Shown here in pieces: positions 1-8,013 of a DNA stretch of 64,000 nt; positions within the stretch are counted from its first letter, which is position 1, and each line of letters opens with the position of its first letter. Position numbers and translations under genes: made by a program. The notes beneath the pieces were generated by a model, which was given only the letters and a program-made list of their open reading frames with translations, did not search any database and was not told where the DNA came from. This stretch comes from Bacillota bacterium (GTDB taxonomy: Bacteria > Bacillota_A > Clostridia > Christensenellales > Aristaeellaceae), in the NCBI GenBank assembly GCA_023421735.1, contig JAEZSP010000020.1, forward strand, positions 5,648 to 69,647, given 5' to 3'.

Positions 1-2
1 AT

Positions 3-473
3 ATTGAGACGGTTTATAGCTATCTCTCCAAACTTGAAAATGCGTATATCATACACCGCTGCTCTCGGTACGATCTCCAAGGGAAAGAAATATTGAAAAC
101 TCAAGAAAAGTTTTATTTAGCCGATCCTGCTTTTAAATACAGCGTTCTCGGTTATTCGCCGACATCGGTTGCCGCGATGCTTGAAAATCTCGTGTACATA
201 GAACTTTTACGGCGAGGCTATGGAGTCTATGTGGGCAAGCTTAACAATGCCGAAGTGGATTTTGTTGCACAAAAACAGAACGAGCGCTTATATATACAGG
301 TTACAAAAGAGATAACCGAACAGTCAACGGAAATACGTGAATATGAGCGATTGCTTGGTATCCGAGATAATTATCCAAAGTATGTTCTTCGTACCGATGA
401 TTTTGCCGCAGGAAATTATGAGGGAATCAAGACGATGCACGTTGCAGATTTTCTGTTAAGTAGCGAATTTTGA
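3..473 (+). CDS. C-terminal part of a DUF4143-type AAA ATPase (5' truncated by window edge)
   Basis: The frame is open from the window edge to the stop at 473, so the gene is cut at its 5' end. The visible part reads like the DUF4143 C-terminal domain of the common prokaryotic P-loop ATPase family: a Y-x-LSKLENAYIIHR stretch, then RYDLQGKEIL, then FYLADPAF, and a later LENLVYIELLRRGY-x-VYVGK block followed by EVDFVAQK. The last block is the PD-(D/E)XK-like core usual in this family (E..EVDFV). The P-loop half would lie upstream. I read this as host chromosome next to the left end of the ICE. Family assignment is by motif; the biological role of these ATPases is not established. Confidence 0.8.
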   Translation: METVYSYLSKLENAYIIHRCSRYDLQGKEILKTQEKFYLADPAFKYSVLGYSPTSVAAMLENLVYIELLRRGYGVYVGKLNNAEVDFVAQKQNERLYIQVTKEITEQSTEIREYERLLGIRDNYPKYVLRTDDFAAGNYEGIKTMHVADFLLSSEF

Positions 474-631
474 GGATTACAATATACTGGCATATTGTCC
501 CCCAGGCGGCATGCCTATAGTTCAAATATATACGCAGGAAGGCTAAAAGGCCTGTTTAAAGAGATATTTACGGCTCAACCTAGGTTAAGACATTCAAAAA
601 AGCTTACACTTATACATGCTTTTAATTCAAC

Positions 632-651
632 GTGTAGTAAAAATGTAGTAT
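632..651. repeat. Left copy of a paired TGTAGTA terminal repeat
   Basis: Two TGTAGTA heptamers lie ten bases apart (GTGTAGTAAAAATGTAGTAT), about 65 bases beyond the int stop codon. A near-identical pair, differing by one A, is at 63213-63231 at the other end of the element. The position just outside int and the paired-heptamer form suggest integrase arm-binding sites or part of the attachment region. The rest of 474-715 has no gene I can support, and I could not fix the exact attL crossover point. Confidence 0.5.
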
Positions 652-715
652 TGAAGAGTTTTAACCCGGCTGAAACCGTAAAATCTGCTGAAACATACAG
701 TATTTCTTGGCCTTT

Positions 716-1906
716 TCATCTTTCCAAATCATCTCGCTTTTTGGGCTTCTGCTTTGGTTGCTCTTCCGTTATTATAGGCCCAAAGGCGGCCATTTTCTCA
801 AGGTGTGCGTTTAATGAGCTAATGGCTTCATCTTCTTTGAATTTGGTCAGATGGGTGTATACAGCTAATGTCATCTCAATATCAGCATGACCTAAAAAGC
901 GCTGCGCAGATTTAATATCAACTCCTGCTTCATAGAGCATGGAGGCATAGGTGTGACGTAACATATGCGCCGTGATATTATCGATAGCTTGAACTTTTTC
1001 ACGCGTCCGAGAAGCACTTCTTCCACCCGCGCTAATATTAAGATAATGTCGGTAGCTATTCCATGCACGACGAAATGCAGTTTCAGACATCAACTGCCCT
1101 TTAACATCAGGACAAACCAATGAATAATCATGTGACAACTCATTGAGAACATCTACGAGGAAATTGGGGATAGGAACTTCACGCGTCCCTGCTTTTGATT
1201 TTGGTTTTTTAATAAGAGGCTGATTTTTAATTGTCATGACTGACTTGTTGACCGACAATACTTTTTTATCAAGGTCAATATCATCCCAAGTCAGTGCCAG
1301 CACCTCTCCGCGGCGCAATCCACAATACATCATGATCATGACGGCAGGCCCCATTCGATGTCCTCGCCATGTCTGGCTGACAAGCGCTTTTTCTTCTTCT
1401 GTCAAGGCGCGACGTTCATTCGGTTCAATGGTCGGAACTTTAACAGTGGAAAATACATTTCTAACAACCAGATCGTTCTCCACGCCAATATTTAGAATGC
1501 GAACCGCTGTCTGCTTAGCTTTTTTCATCGTGCTGGTTGAAAGGCCATCCTTCGCCATATTGTTAATGATGCTTTGTAAATGGTAGGTTTTTAAATCCTT
1601 AAGCTTCATATGCCTCAGTGTTGGTAACAGATGTTTATTGATAACGCCTTCCTGTCGATAAAACCATTTCTCGTTTGCTGTTGGGTTATATTGTGTGAGC
1701 CATAAATCTGTTATTTCTCCAAAAGTCGTCTTATCCTCTGGGACGTATATGCCCTGATGGAGCTGCTGCGTAATCTCCGCTGCTTTTAACTCAAGCTCCT
1801 TTTTTGTCCTCGCATATATGGTTTTACGGATATATGTTCCATCCGCTTTTCTTCCAACAGTGATGTTCTTTTGATAAAACCCATCTGAGCGTTTGTTATT
1901 AGCCAC
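716..1906 (-). CDS. int: Tyrosine recombinase (ICE integrase)
   Basis: This 396-residue protein is a full-length tyrosine recombinase of the Tn916/ICE type. It has an N-terminal AT-rich arm-binding domain (about residues 1-55), a core-binding SAM-like domain (about 60-170) and a C-terminal catalytic domain. The catalytic residues are visible: Arg in CGLRRGE, Lys in KSKAGTRE, HMLRH, the GHADI histidine and the nucleophile in YTHLT. It should cut and rejoin the ICE ends and the chromosomal target. It overlaps the upstream excisionase gene by eight bases, so the two are co-translated. Expression probably depends on the leader at 2118-2559. A lysine/proline-rich tail follows the catalytic domain. 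Confidence 0.96.
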   Translation of the reverse strand: MANNKRSDGFYQKNITVGRKADGTYIRKTIYARTKKELELKAAEITQQLHQGIYVPEDKTTFGEITDLWLTQYNPTANEKWFYRQEGVINKHLLPTLRHMKLKDLKTYHLQSIINNMAKDGLSTSTMKKAKQTAVRILNIGVENDLVVRNVFSTVKVPTIEPNERRALTEEEKALVSQTWRGHRMGPAVMIMMYCGLRRGEVLALTWDDIDLDKKVLSVNKSVMTIKNQPLIKKPKSKAGTREVPIPNFLVDVLNELSHDYSLVCPDVKGQLMSETAFRRAWNSYRHYLNISAGGRSASRTREKVQAIDNITAHMLRHTYASMLYEAGVDIKSAQRFLGHADIEMTLAVYTHLTKFKEDEAISSLNAHLEKMAAFGPIITEEQPKQKPKKRDDLER

Positions 1907-2117
1907 GGCATGCCTCCTCAGTATGTTCGCATTTTTGCAGCCAGGTAAAAAACTTGTCCTTATTCACTACCCGGCGTTTTCCGATCACAATAACCGGCAG
2001 GGATTTATCATGCATTATGTTATAGGCAAACGCTCGCGAAATACCAAGCACATTCATAATGTCATTGGCATTAAGCATTAGGGGTAACTCTTCCATGCTT
2101 TTATATTGTTCACTCAT
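1899..2117 (-). CDS. xis: Excisionase-like helix-turn-helix protein
   Basis: This 72-residue protein has a MerR/excisionase-type helix-turn-helix: LNANDIMNVLGISRAFAYNI followed by a wing (PVIVIGKRRVV) and KDKFFTWL. This is the usual form of the small directionality factor placed just before int in clostridial ICEs. It should bend DNA at the ends and favour excision. A GGGAGG site lies seven to eight bases before the ATG. Only 44 bases separate the start from a terminator-like hairpin (2161-2207), so transcription likely reads through from further upstream. Confidence 0.9.
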   Translation of the reverse strand: MSEQYKSMEELPLMLNANDIMNVLGISRAFAYNIMHDKSLPVIVIGKRRVVNKDKFFTWLQKCEHTEEACRG

Positions 2118-2559
2118 CTTTATGACCTCCCAAGATATCTTTGAAAATAGCTGCTCTCATAAAAAGATAAAGCAGGACGCAATCATGGTTACAGACTGCG
2201 CCCTGCTAATATCAGTACTATTTCACAGCATCATGAACGGCAATTGGCTTTTACCTCATTGGAATCTCACCACCCCCTCAACGAGCGGGGTACACTCTGG
2301 GACCTAACCTCGACTATGCACAAGTATCATTATCCTTCCATATGGGTCATCGCCTAAGCCTGCCAGAGCTCATTTTGACAACAGTATTGATCGCTCACGC
2401 TATTTCGGTCATGGCGTACCTGTCATTCGGCTTTCCCTCCCCGGGCCATATGGAGAACGTATTCATTTTGCCTTTTATTCTTTTTTCAAGGATCATGGGA
2501 GAAAAAAACTGCCCCCATAATCTGAAAGGAAAAAAAGGCTGTCTTGATGCATGAAATTT
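2118..2559 (-). other. Non-coding leader upstream of xis-int
   Basis: These 440 bases contain no gene with a credible ribosome site. Read on the minus strand (towards xis) they hold several potential structures: a hairpin near 2272-2291 (CCCC/CTC paired with GAG/GGGG), two copies of the palindrome CCATATGG about 110 bases apart (2338-2345 and 2449-2456), and a terminator-like stem at 2171-2207. I do not recognise a named RNA family. A structured leader controlling xis-int is an inference. Confidence 0.35.
2161..2207 (-). terminator. Terminator-like hairpin before xis
   Basis: AGCAGG and CGCA (2171-2181) pair with TGCG and CCTGCT (2197-2207) across a 15-base loop, with one bulge. On the minus strand the stem is followed by TTATCTTTTT. 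It sits directly in front of xis with little room for a promoter behind it, so it may act as an attenuator. Confidence 0.6.
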
Positions 2560-2991
2560 TTAAATTCGCATAAATTTTTTTATCTCTCTTATGATTGAGG
2601 CATGCCGGCGTACTATTGTTGATTGATTAACGCAAAGAAACTCAGCGATTTCTCTTGTTGTCATCTCATCGTAATATAGCCATTTAATAAGCTGTTTGTC
2701 CGATTTCTTAAGCTTCGTTAATGTTTGCAGCATAAGTTCTATTAAAATCCCTTTTTCCGCCTCGTCCTCAACTGATGTCGGAGATGTTGCCGATAATATG
2801 TCAATTGGTAACCCATCACTTATCGCAATCTCATATGGTATATTTCTTCCTCTTTCTTGACGCTGGATATACTTTTTTCTCTCAAGTTCCGCATAGTACC
2901 GTGCGTATTCATCACCTGTAACAATAAACATAACTTCACCCACTCGGATTATTCCTTTCTCTCGTTGTTTTTTATATAGCTTGTTTTTCAT
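2560..2991 (-). CDS. Sigma-70 region 4-like regulator
   Basis: The 143-residue protein ends in a clear sigma region 4 type helix-turn-helix: LTKLKKSDKQLIKWLYYDE, then MTTREIAEFLCVNQSTIVRRHASI and IREIKKF. The N-terminal half lacks an obvious region 2, so it is either a short ECF-like factor or a sigma-fold DNA-binding regulator. Proteins of this type are common near int/xis in Tn1549-like ICEs and are thought to control element genes. GGAGG lies eight bases before the ATG. Two terminators in the upstream gap (3081-3173) separate it from the preceding operon. Confidence 0.8.
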   Translation of the reverse strand: MKNKLYKKQREKGIIRVGEVMFIVTGDEYARYYAELERKKYIQRQERGRNIPYEIAISDGLPIDILSATSPTSVEDEAEKGILIELMLQTLTKLKKSDKQLIKWLYYDEMTTREIAEFLCVNQSTIVRRHASIIREIKKFMRI

Positions 2992-3063
2992 TGAATAGAC
3001 CTCCGATTGATTTGTTGTGGATAAATCAGAACGAAGGCTGGGGGAGCGCGTATGTACAAAGAG

Positions 3064-3140
3064 ATGCCTTTCCCCAAAACAAAAAAGCCGCAGTTACTCT
3101 GCGACTTTTCGGTTAATGGTTATTTATTGGGGAAAGGCAT
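3064..3140. repeat. 14-bp perfect inverted repeat enclosing a terminator
   Basis: ATGCCTTTCCCCAA at 3064-3077 is exactly complementary to TTGGGGAAAGGCAT at 3127-3140. The 49-base interior contains its own stem at 3087-3105. It may form a large two-tier RNA structure or be the trace of a small excised or inserted element. Confidence 0.6.
3081..3105 (-). terminator. Rho-independent terminator
   Basis: A seven-base stem (GCCGCAG with CTGCGAC, one G-U pair in the minus-strand RNA) is followed by six U residues on the minus strand. It would end transcripts from the 3285-4116 gene pair. Confidence 0.65.
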
Positions 3141-3173
3141 AAAAAAAGCCCCGGCTATTTATTAGCCGAGGCT
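3141..3173 (-). terminator. Strong rho-independent terminator
   Basis: A ten-base stem (AGCCCCGGCT at 3147-3156 with AGCCGAGGCT at 3164-3173, one wobble) is followed by seven U residues on the minus strand. It is the first of two tandem terminators after the gene ending at 3285. Confidence 0.8.
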
Positions 3174-3284
3174 ATGGCGATGCAAATCCCACTATAACCA
3201 TTCTATTTATATTGACATACACATACAATTCGTTTCGAGTCCATCTTTGGTACCTTGTTGATACATCTTTGGTTCGTAAACAAT

Positions 3285-3824
3285 TCACTTTAGGTTCACA
3301 GCTTGAGCTAAGTAGTCTCTTATTGGCGGGATTATATACCCCCACAAAATAACTCCAAATTGATTAATAGCCTCTTTCTTGCGTTTATAGTATTGAGTCC
3401 TTTCAATGCTGAGATTTTCAATAAGCTCCGTATCTGTATACTTAACCTTATTGATATACTGCTTATTCAATATATCAAAGTACAGTTGGCCTAAAACCGG
3501 ATATTCGTGTAATTTAAGCAAAGCCTTATCAACAAGATCCACAAGGAATTTTGTCTCCGCAATGCTAAGCAATTTGCTTTCTGCTTTTTCTTTATCAATA
3601 TCGCTATCGAAATCATATGAAAGATAATCGGCAAGTTCAGCAATTCTCCGACCCCCGAAATCATAGGCTTCAGCGCTCGCATCATACATAACCTCTTGTG
3701 TTCTCCATACAACATCGCGATATATTCGAAGCAGCAGTTTAGCTTTATGAAAAACCTCATTATTAAACTGCTTATCTCGATCAATTATCAGTGCAAGTTT
3801 TTTAATATGGATGTCTTCTTTCAT
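3285..3824 (-). CDS. ArpU-like / sigma-fold transcription regulator (putative)
   Basis: This 179-residue, mostly helical protein has a C-terminal stretch resembling the ArpU/DUF1492 group of phage and ICE late-gene regulators: LNKQYINKVKYTDTELIENL, followed by SIERTQYYKRKKEAIN. In these families the region acts like sigma region 4. The N-terminal part has no motif I recognise. AAGGAG precedes the ATG, and the gene lies 20 bases after the gene at 3844-4116, so the two form an operon ended by tandem terminators. The function as a regulator of element genes is inferred from fold and position. Confidence 0.6.
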   Translation of the reverse strand: MKEDIHIKKLALIIDRDKQFNNEVFHKAKLLLRIYRDVVWRTQEVMYDASAEAYDFGGRRIAELADYLSYDFDSDIDKEKAESKLLSIAETKFLVDLVDKALLKLHEYPVLGQLYFDILNKQYINKVKYTDTELIENLSIERTQYYKRKKEAINQFGVILWGYIIPPIRDYLAQAVNLK

Positions 3825-3843
3825 AATGCGTGTCTCCTTGGAA

Positions 3844-4116
3844 TTAACTAAACTCTGACGCTACCATGTTGATTTGCCCCATCTTCTTCTCAAATGCAAT
3901 CATGCTTTTTGTATCATTAAAGAATGGAATAACCATTGTTTTACCGGTATCTGAATAATAAAACGCGGTATAAAGTTGTCCCTCTTCATCTGAATAAAGG
4001 GGTACCGGGCAATCAAAATCATAGACCGGTGTTAGTATTTTGTTATTGACGTTGATTGGCGAATAGCAATCTTTGGCTTGTTGTGTATGCTTCTTAATTT
4101 CTATTACGTTGCTCAT
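3844..4116 (-). CDS. Small conserved hypothetical protein
   Basis: The 90-residue product starts MSNVIEIKKHT and continues with a beta-rich segment (LTPVYDFDCPVPLYSDEEGQ, then YTAFYYSDTGKTMVIPFFND). I do not recognise the family. The start at 4116 is chosen because TAAAGGAG lies just upstream; a longer in-frame extension has no such site. It is the first gene of the small minus-strand operon with 3285-3824. Confidence 0.6.
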   Translation of the reverse strand: MSNVIEIKKHTQQAKDCYSPINVNNKILTPVYDFDCPVPLYSDEEGQLYTAFYYSDTGKTMVIPFFNDTKSMIAFEKKMGQINMVASEFS

Positions 4117-4310
4117 TTTATTCTCCTTTATTTTATTATATCGAACATTTGTTCTCATATCAATATAAAATATATTCTGTACGAAAAAACGGACTTCTTT
4201 TATGGTGGGTAGGTCCTCAAGGGTTTCATGCTTTAAGACATAAGAATAAGTAAACACTATTTACTCCGAGTTCAGTAAGTGGGATTAATATCGATTTATA
4301 GGTAAATTTG

Positions 4311-4339
4311 TTGAAATAAATAACACTAATGGCTATAAT
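4311..4339 (+). promoter_or_regulatory. Sigma-A type promoter for the eight-gene operon
   Basis: TTGAAA (4311-4316) and TATAAT (4334-4339) are separated by exactly 17 bases, which is a near-consensus vegetative promoter. It faces the operon that starts at 4552 and would give a 5' leader of about 200 bases. The rest of the 4117-4551 gap is AT-rich and holds no gene I can support. Confidence 0.75.
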
Positions 4340-4551
4340 GACATATGGGTATATTTATTTTTTTATTTACTATAAGGCAACAAATCTTCTCCTGCAAAGA
4401 ACAGGGATTATGGAACTACAATAAAAGGCAACTTTGAGAATGCGGACGTGCTTAAAAAGCAACAAACCCTATAATACTGGAGCAATATATATTCTATGCT
4501 CTATATGCTTATAGTCTTTGCACGATAGAGTTTTTTGCAGTGAGGTGAATC

Positions 4552-6069
4552 GTGGCAACTGAAGTTCAAGTTGGCAAATATACGCTTGAGTCACTGACTA
4601 CAGGGATGTACTCTGATCCTAAAATTGTTTATAGAGAGTACATTCAGAATAGCGTTGACTCTTTGGAAATCGCCGTTGAAAACAGCTTGATAGAAAAACA
4701 AAGTATGCGTATTGACATTATTGTCAGTGCGGAAAATTCATATATTTCGATACGAGATAACGGCACTGGTATCTCTAGCAGTGAAGCTAGAGCGACGCTG
4801 ATGAACGTCGGTAACTCGAAAAAACGAAGTGCAAATAACCGTGGCTTCAGAGGTATTGGTCGCCTTGGCGGTATGAGCTACTGCGATACGCTGGTCTTCT
4901 CTACGTCGGCGGAGAACGAGCCAGTTAAAACAGTGGTGACCTTTAATTGTAAAAGACTGCGTCAGCTTTTAGTGCCAGGGCAGTATGAAGATCTGAGCTT
5001 ATCTGCGGTTCTTGAGGAAATAACTACTGTAAAGATCGTTTCTGAGAAACATGAAAAGCACTATTTCCTCGTCGAGATGAAAGATGTCAGTGGTTTTTCG
5101 GATTTGCTCGACATTGATGCTATCAAGAGTTATATCTCGCAGGTTGCTCCATTACCCTATCAATCAAGGCACTTCATTTACATATCTCAGCTTAAAAAGT
5201 TCTTGAACCAAAATGGTTACGAAGACGAGGAATTCCCGATTTTTGTAGGAGAAGAAGAGTCTGATCTCGAGCCGGTATATAAACCCAATAAAAGTCGCTT
5301 CCGATCAGATAGGAGCAAAAAAACCGTCGATGAAATCACTAGTATCACTTACTTTGATGTCAAGGTTAGCGATGAGCTCTACGCCTTAGGCTGGTATGGA
5401 AACTGCGGCTGGTATGGTTTTCTTTCAGACCGTGAGTTATGTGGTTTCCGCGTTCGTAAAGGCAATATCCTTATCGGTGACAGCAAAACCATGAATGGGA
5501 TTTTCCGCGAAGCCAGATTTAACGGATGGACGCAAGGCGAGATCTTTATTATGACGGACAAGCTAGTGCCAAATGCCAGACGTGATGATTTTGAGCAGAA
5601 CGACGCATACAGAGAGCTGATCAGTGTACTTGGAGAAACTGTCGGCATCGATATCCCAAAAAAGATACGCGAGGCATCGACAACCAGGAATGATTCCTCG
5701 GTTAAAGTCCTGAAAGAGGTTGATAAAACAATTGCCAACGCAAGCAACGTCATGGCGGAGGGGTTCAACTCATCGGTTGATAAAGAGCAACTTGTTGAGG
5801 AATTGACCGAAACCGCTAAACGCCTAGATCGTACCGGCGTAAAGCCTGAGCTAAAGCCTCAAAAAGAAGAACTTCAAAAGAAAATAGAGGCCACGATTGA
5901 GGAGGTTTCTGAAAGTCAAAATTTCAAGTTAAATCAGATAAACTCTGCGGTCGACAAGAAGAGTAAGCAGATTTTAAGAACTGTAAGTGATATCCTTTCC
6001 AAAAAGCTTTCAAAATTCCTTGTTGACGAGATTATCCAAGAGATAATTAACACATTGAACGGAAAGTAG
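4552..6069 (+). CDS. GHKL (Hsp90-like) ATPase A of the DISARM-related operon
   Basis: This 505-residue protein starts with a GHKL ATP-binding domain: N-box REYIQNSVDS (about 28-37), G1 box DNGTGIS (about 69) and G2 box GFRGIGRLGG (about 97). The middle (to about 370) carries a KGNILIGD block and RFNGWTQGE, with VPNARRDDFE close behind, shared almost word for word with the gene at 18109. The C-terminal 120 residues are charged and likely coiled coil. GHKL ATPases dimerise on ATP binding and act as clamps or switches; bacterial members linked to helicases and nucleases are known in restriction-type conflict systems. It starts with GTG after GAGGTG and is the first gene of the operon. A sensor or switch role is inferred. 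Confidence 0.85.
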   Translation: MATEVQVGKYTLESLTTGMYSDPKIVYREYIQNSVDSLEIAVENSLIEKQSMRIDIIVSAENSYISIRDNGTGISSSEARATLMNVGNSKKRSANNRGFRGIGRLGGMSYCDTLVFSTSAENEPVKTVVTFNCKRLRQLLVPGQYEDLSLSAVLEEITTVKIVSEKHEKHYFLVEMKDVSGFSDLLDIDAIKSYISQVAPLPYQSRHFIYISQLKKFLNQNGYEDEEFPIFVGEEESDLEPVYKPNKSRFRSDRSKKTVDEITSITYFDVKVSDELYALGWYGNCGWYGFLSDRELCGFRVRKGNILIGDSKTMNGIFREARFNGWTQGEIFIMTDKLVPNARRDDFEQNDAYRELISVLGETVGIDIPKKIREASTTRNDSSVKVLKEVDKTIANASNVMAEGFNSSVDKEQLVEELTETAKRLDRTGVKPELKPQKEELQKKIEATIEEVSESQNFKLNQINSAVDKKSKQILRTVSDILSKKLSKFLVDEIIQEIINTLNGK

Positions 6070-6076
6070 TTAATAT

Positions 6077-7999
6077 ATGGAATTATTCCCACCAGAGTTT
6101 CAACAGCTTGACCTTAATCGCTACGAAAAGGTTTTTGTGCGCCATACCAATAATGAAGAAGAGTTTGGTTTTCTACTGCTCAAAGTAAACCCTGCGATGC
6201 TGGTCGGGGAGTATCTCCATGTAGTTATTTCTACCCAAGGCGTCGTGTTTTGTAAATTCTTGCCACTAAACAATCCAAATATGTTCCCGATTTTTCTGGA
6301 ATCGTATCTTTCGGGTATTATCGAGGCGTCAGTCACGACAATCGGTCAGAAGCTCGGGTCAAATAAGGCATTGCTCGAAAATGGCAAGCTAGCGGTAAGA
6401 TTTGTTTTTATATGCGTTCTTCCGTCTTTGAACAAAAAAGACATCGATTTTACAAGGATGTCTCCAGCGGTGCGGGACTATGCCGAGCACTGCTGTATGT
6501 TCGCCGAAACATTTTCGGATTTACGTGGTGCTTATGCAGAAACCATAAACAGTTACTTGGCTTATCCCGCGTTGCCTAATTCCGAGAAGTGTATGGAAAT
6601 TACAGAGTTAAACATCAACTCTATTCTCCATCGAATCGCTCCAGAATATACAGTCGTGCGTTTTGCTCTGAAAAACGATAACAATAGCACGCCCGGTGCC
6701 ACTGAAGAATTACTGGTGGTCAGCGATGACGATACGGCAGCACGCGCCTTCAGGCTCGACACAGAGCAGATTAATATCGTAAACAAGGTTACCAAAGGTG
6801 ACCAGCTGATTCTGGCTTGCGCAGGCAGCGGCAAGAGCGTTTTGTTAATTGCTAAGTGTTTTAAGGCGGCTAAAATGAATCCCGATAAGCGGTTCTTGAT
6901 TACCTGCTTTAATAGAAATCTGCAATCGCTCTATACATGGTTTATTGAGAGGGCCGGGCTCACCGAACGAAACGTTGACTGCTTGACCTTCGATGGATTG
7001 TGCCGAAAGCTGATTCTAGCAAATAATATGTTTCTCCCTGGCGGCAAGGACGCGATTCCTGCTCGTCGAGGTGCAGCAATGAACGCCTTGCGTGACGGAA
7101 AAATTTCTGACCGTTACTATGGGATTTTCATCGATGAAGTGCAGATGTTCGAGACTACGTGGTACAAGTTCTGCTATAACCTTCTTGAAAATAAAGACAG
7201 TGAAGATCATATTTTTGTAGTTTGCGGTGACAAAACTCAGGAAATCAAACAGCGTCAGAGAAAACGAAAAGCTCCATGGCAAGCTGGTGATGGTTACCCC
7301 GTTTTCCGTGGAAGCAATAGAAACTTGCGCATAGAAAAGAATTTCCGCAACTGCGTAGAGATTAACGAGTATATCAACCGCTTCGCCCAAAATGCCCGAG
7401 ACATAATTCAAGACCATATTCCTAACGAAGAATATGACCCTGATATATTCCTTAGAGGCAAAGCGTTCCGAAATGGCAATGGGGTAACGATTAAGCAGTT
7501 TGACGGCAACGCCTTAGATGAAGCGAGACATGCAGTTGAATCTATCAGATTCATCCATGACCACGAGCACGTCCCTTATGATGAAATTGCAGTCATTTTC
7601 TACAACCGTCAGTTTAAGCCTATGCATTATTATATAGAAGCTGCACTACTTGAGGCAATGGATCGAGCGCATATTCCATACGTCAAGCTATATAGCGGCG
7701 ATGAAACGTGGGCTGGACGATATGGCGATGGTGGAGTTTCACTGATCACTTTTGAATCCGTACTCGGCCTCGATTTCCAAGCTGTCGTAGTTTGCGGAAT
7801 CAAACCGCTGGGTGCTTTCGACAAGACTAAAAACTTACATACAGGTGTGGTATTAGAAGAAGAGCGTGCCGAAGACTTAAAGAAAAATATTAGCTCTCTC
7901 TACGTAGCCTGTACTCGAGCCAAAGATTATTTACACATCATTCTGTCTGAAACAAGCTTAAAATCGATTTTTAACAAGCTACTTACTGATTCGAATTAG
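6077..7999 (+). CDS. UvrD/Rep-like SF1 helicase
   Basis: This 640-residue protein has an N-terminal region of about 230 residues with no family I recognise, then an SF1A helicase core. Visible motifs are Walker A ACAGSGKS (about 248), motif Ia-like LITCFNRNLQSL, Walker B FIDEVQMF (about 350), motif III-like VVCGDKTQEIKQ, motif V-like ITFESVLGLDFQAVVV and motif VI YVACTRAKDYLHI (about 608). It should translocate on single-stranded DNA using ATP. It lies seven bases after the GHKL ATPase gene and 14 before the next gene. The domain at the front may be the specific part that joins it to the complex. Confidence 0.85.
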   Translation: MELFPPEFQQLDLNRYEKVFVRHTNNEEEFGFLLLKVNPAMLVGEYLHVVISTQGVVFCKFLPLNNPNMFPIFLESYLSGIIEASVTTIGQKLGSNKALLENGKLAVRFVFICVLPSLNKKDIDFTRMSPAVRDYAEHCCMFAETFSDLRGAYAETINSYLAYPALPNSEKCMEITELNINSILHRIAPEYTVVRFALKNDNNSTPGATEELLVVSDDDTAARAFRLDTEQINIVNKVTKGDQLILACAGSGKSVLLIAKCFKAAKMNPDKRFLITCFNRNLQSLYTWFIERAGLTERNVDCLTFDGLCRKLILANNMFLPGGKDAIPARRGAAMNALRDGKISDRYYGIFIDEVQMFETTWYKFCYNLLENKDSEDHIFVVCGDKTQEIKQRQRKRKAPWQAGDGYPVFRGSNRNLRIEKNFRNCVEINEYINRFAQNARDIIQDHIPNEEYDPDIFLRGKAFRNGNGVTIKQFDGNALDEARHAVESIRFIHDHEHVPYDEIAVIFYNRQFKPMHYYIEAALLEAMDRAHIPYVKLYSGDETWAGRYGDGGVSLITFESVLGLDFQAVVVCGIKPLGAFDKTKNLHTGVVLEEERAEDLKKNISSLYVACTRAKDYLHIILSETSLKSIFNKLLTDSN

Positions 8000-8013
8000 A
8001 GGAGGTCCATAAT

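Noticed and set aside
474..715. Copy of the tRNA-Arg 3' end as attL
   Set aside because: I searched this stretch by eye for the last 30 bases of the tRNA and found only a weak CTGGC-type match. The tRNA terminator is also intact, so insertion into the tRNA 3' end is not supported.
495..890. Plus-strand frame over the int end
   Set aside because: It overlaps the certain integrase on the other strand and has no ribosome site.
2059..2554. Two plus-strand frames in the xis leader
   Set aside because: No ribosome sites, odd composition, and they cover the hairpins of a non-coding leader.
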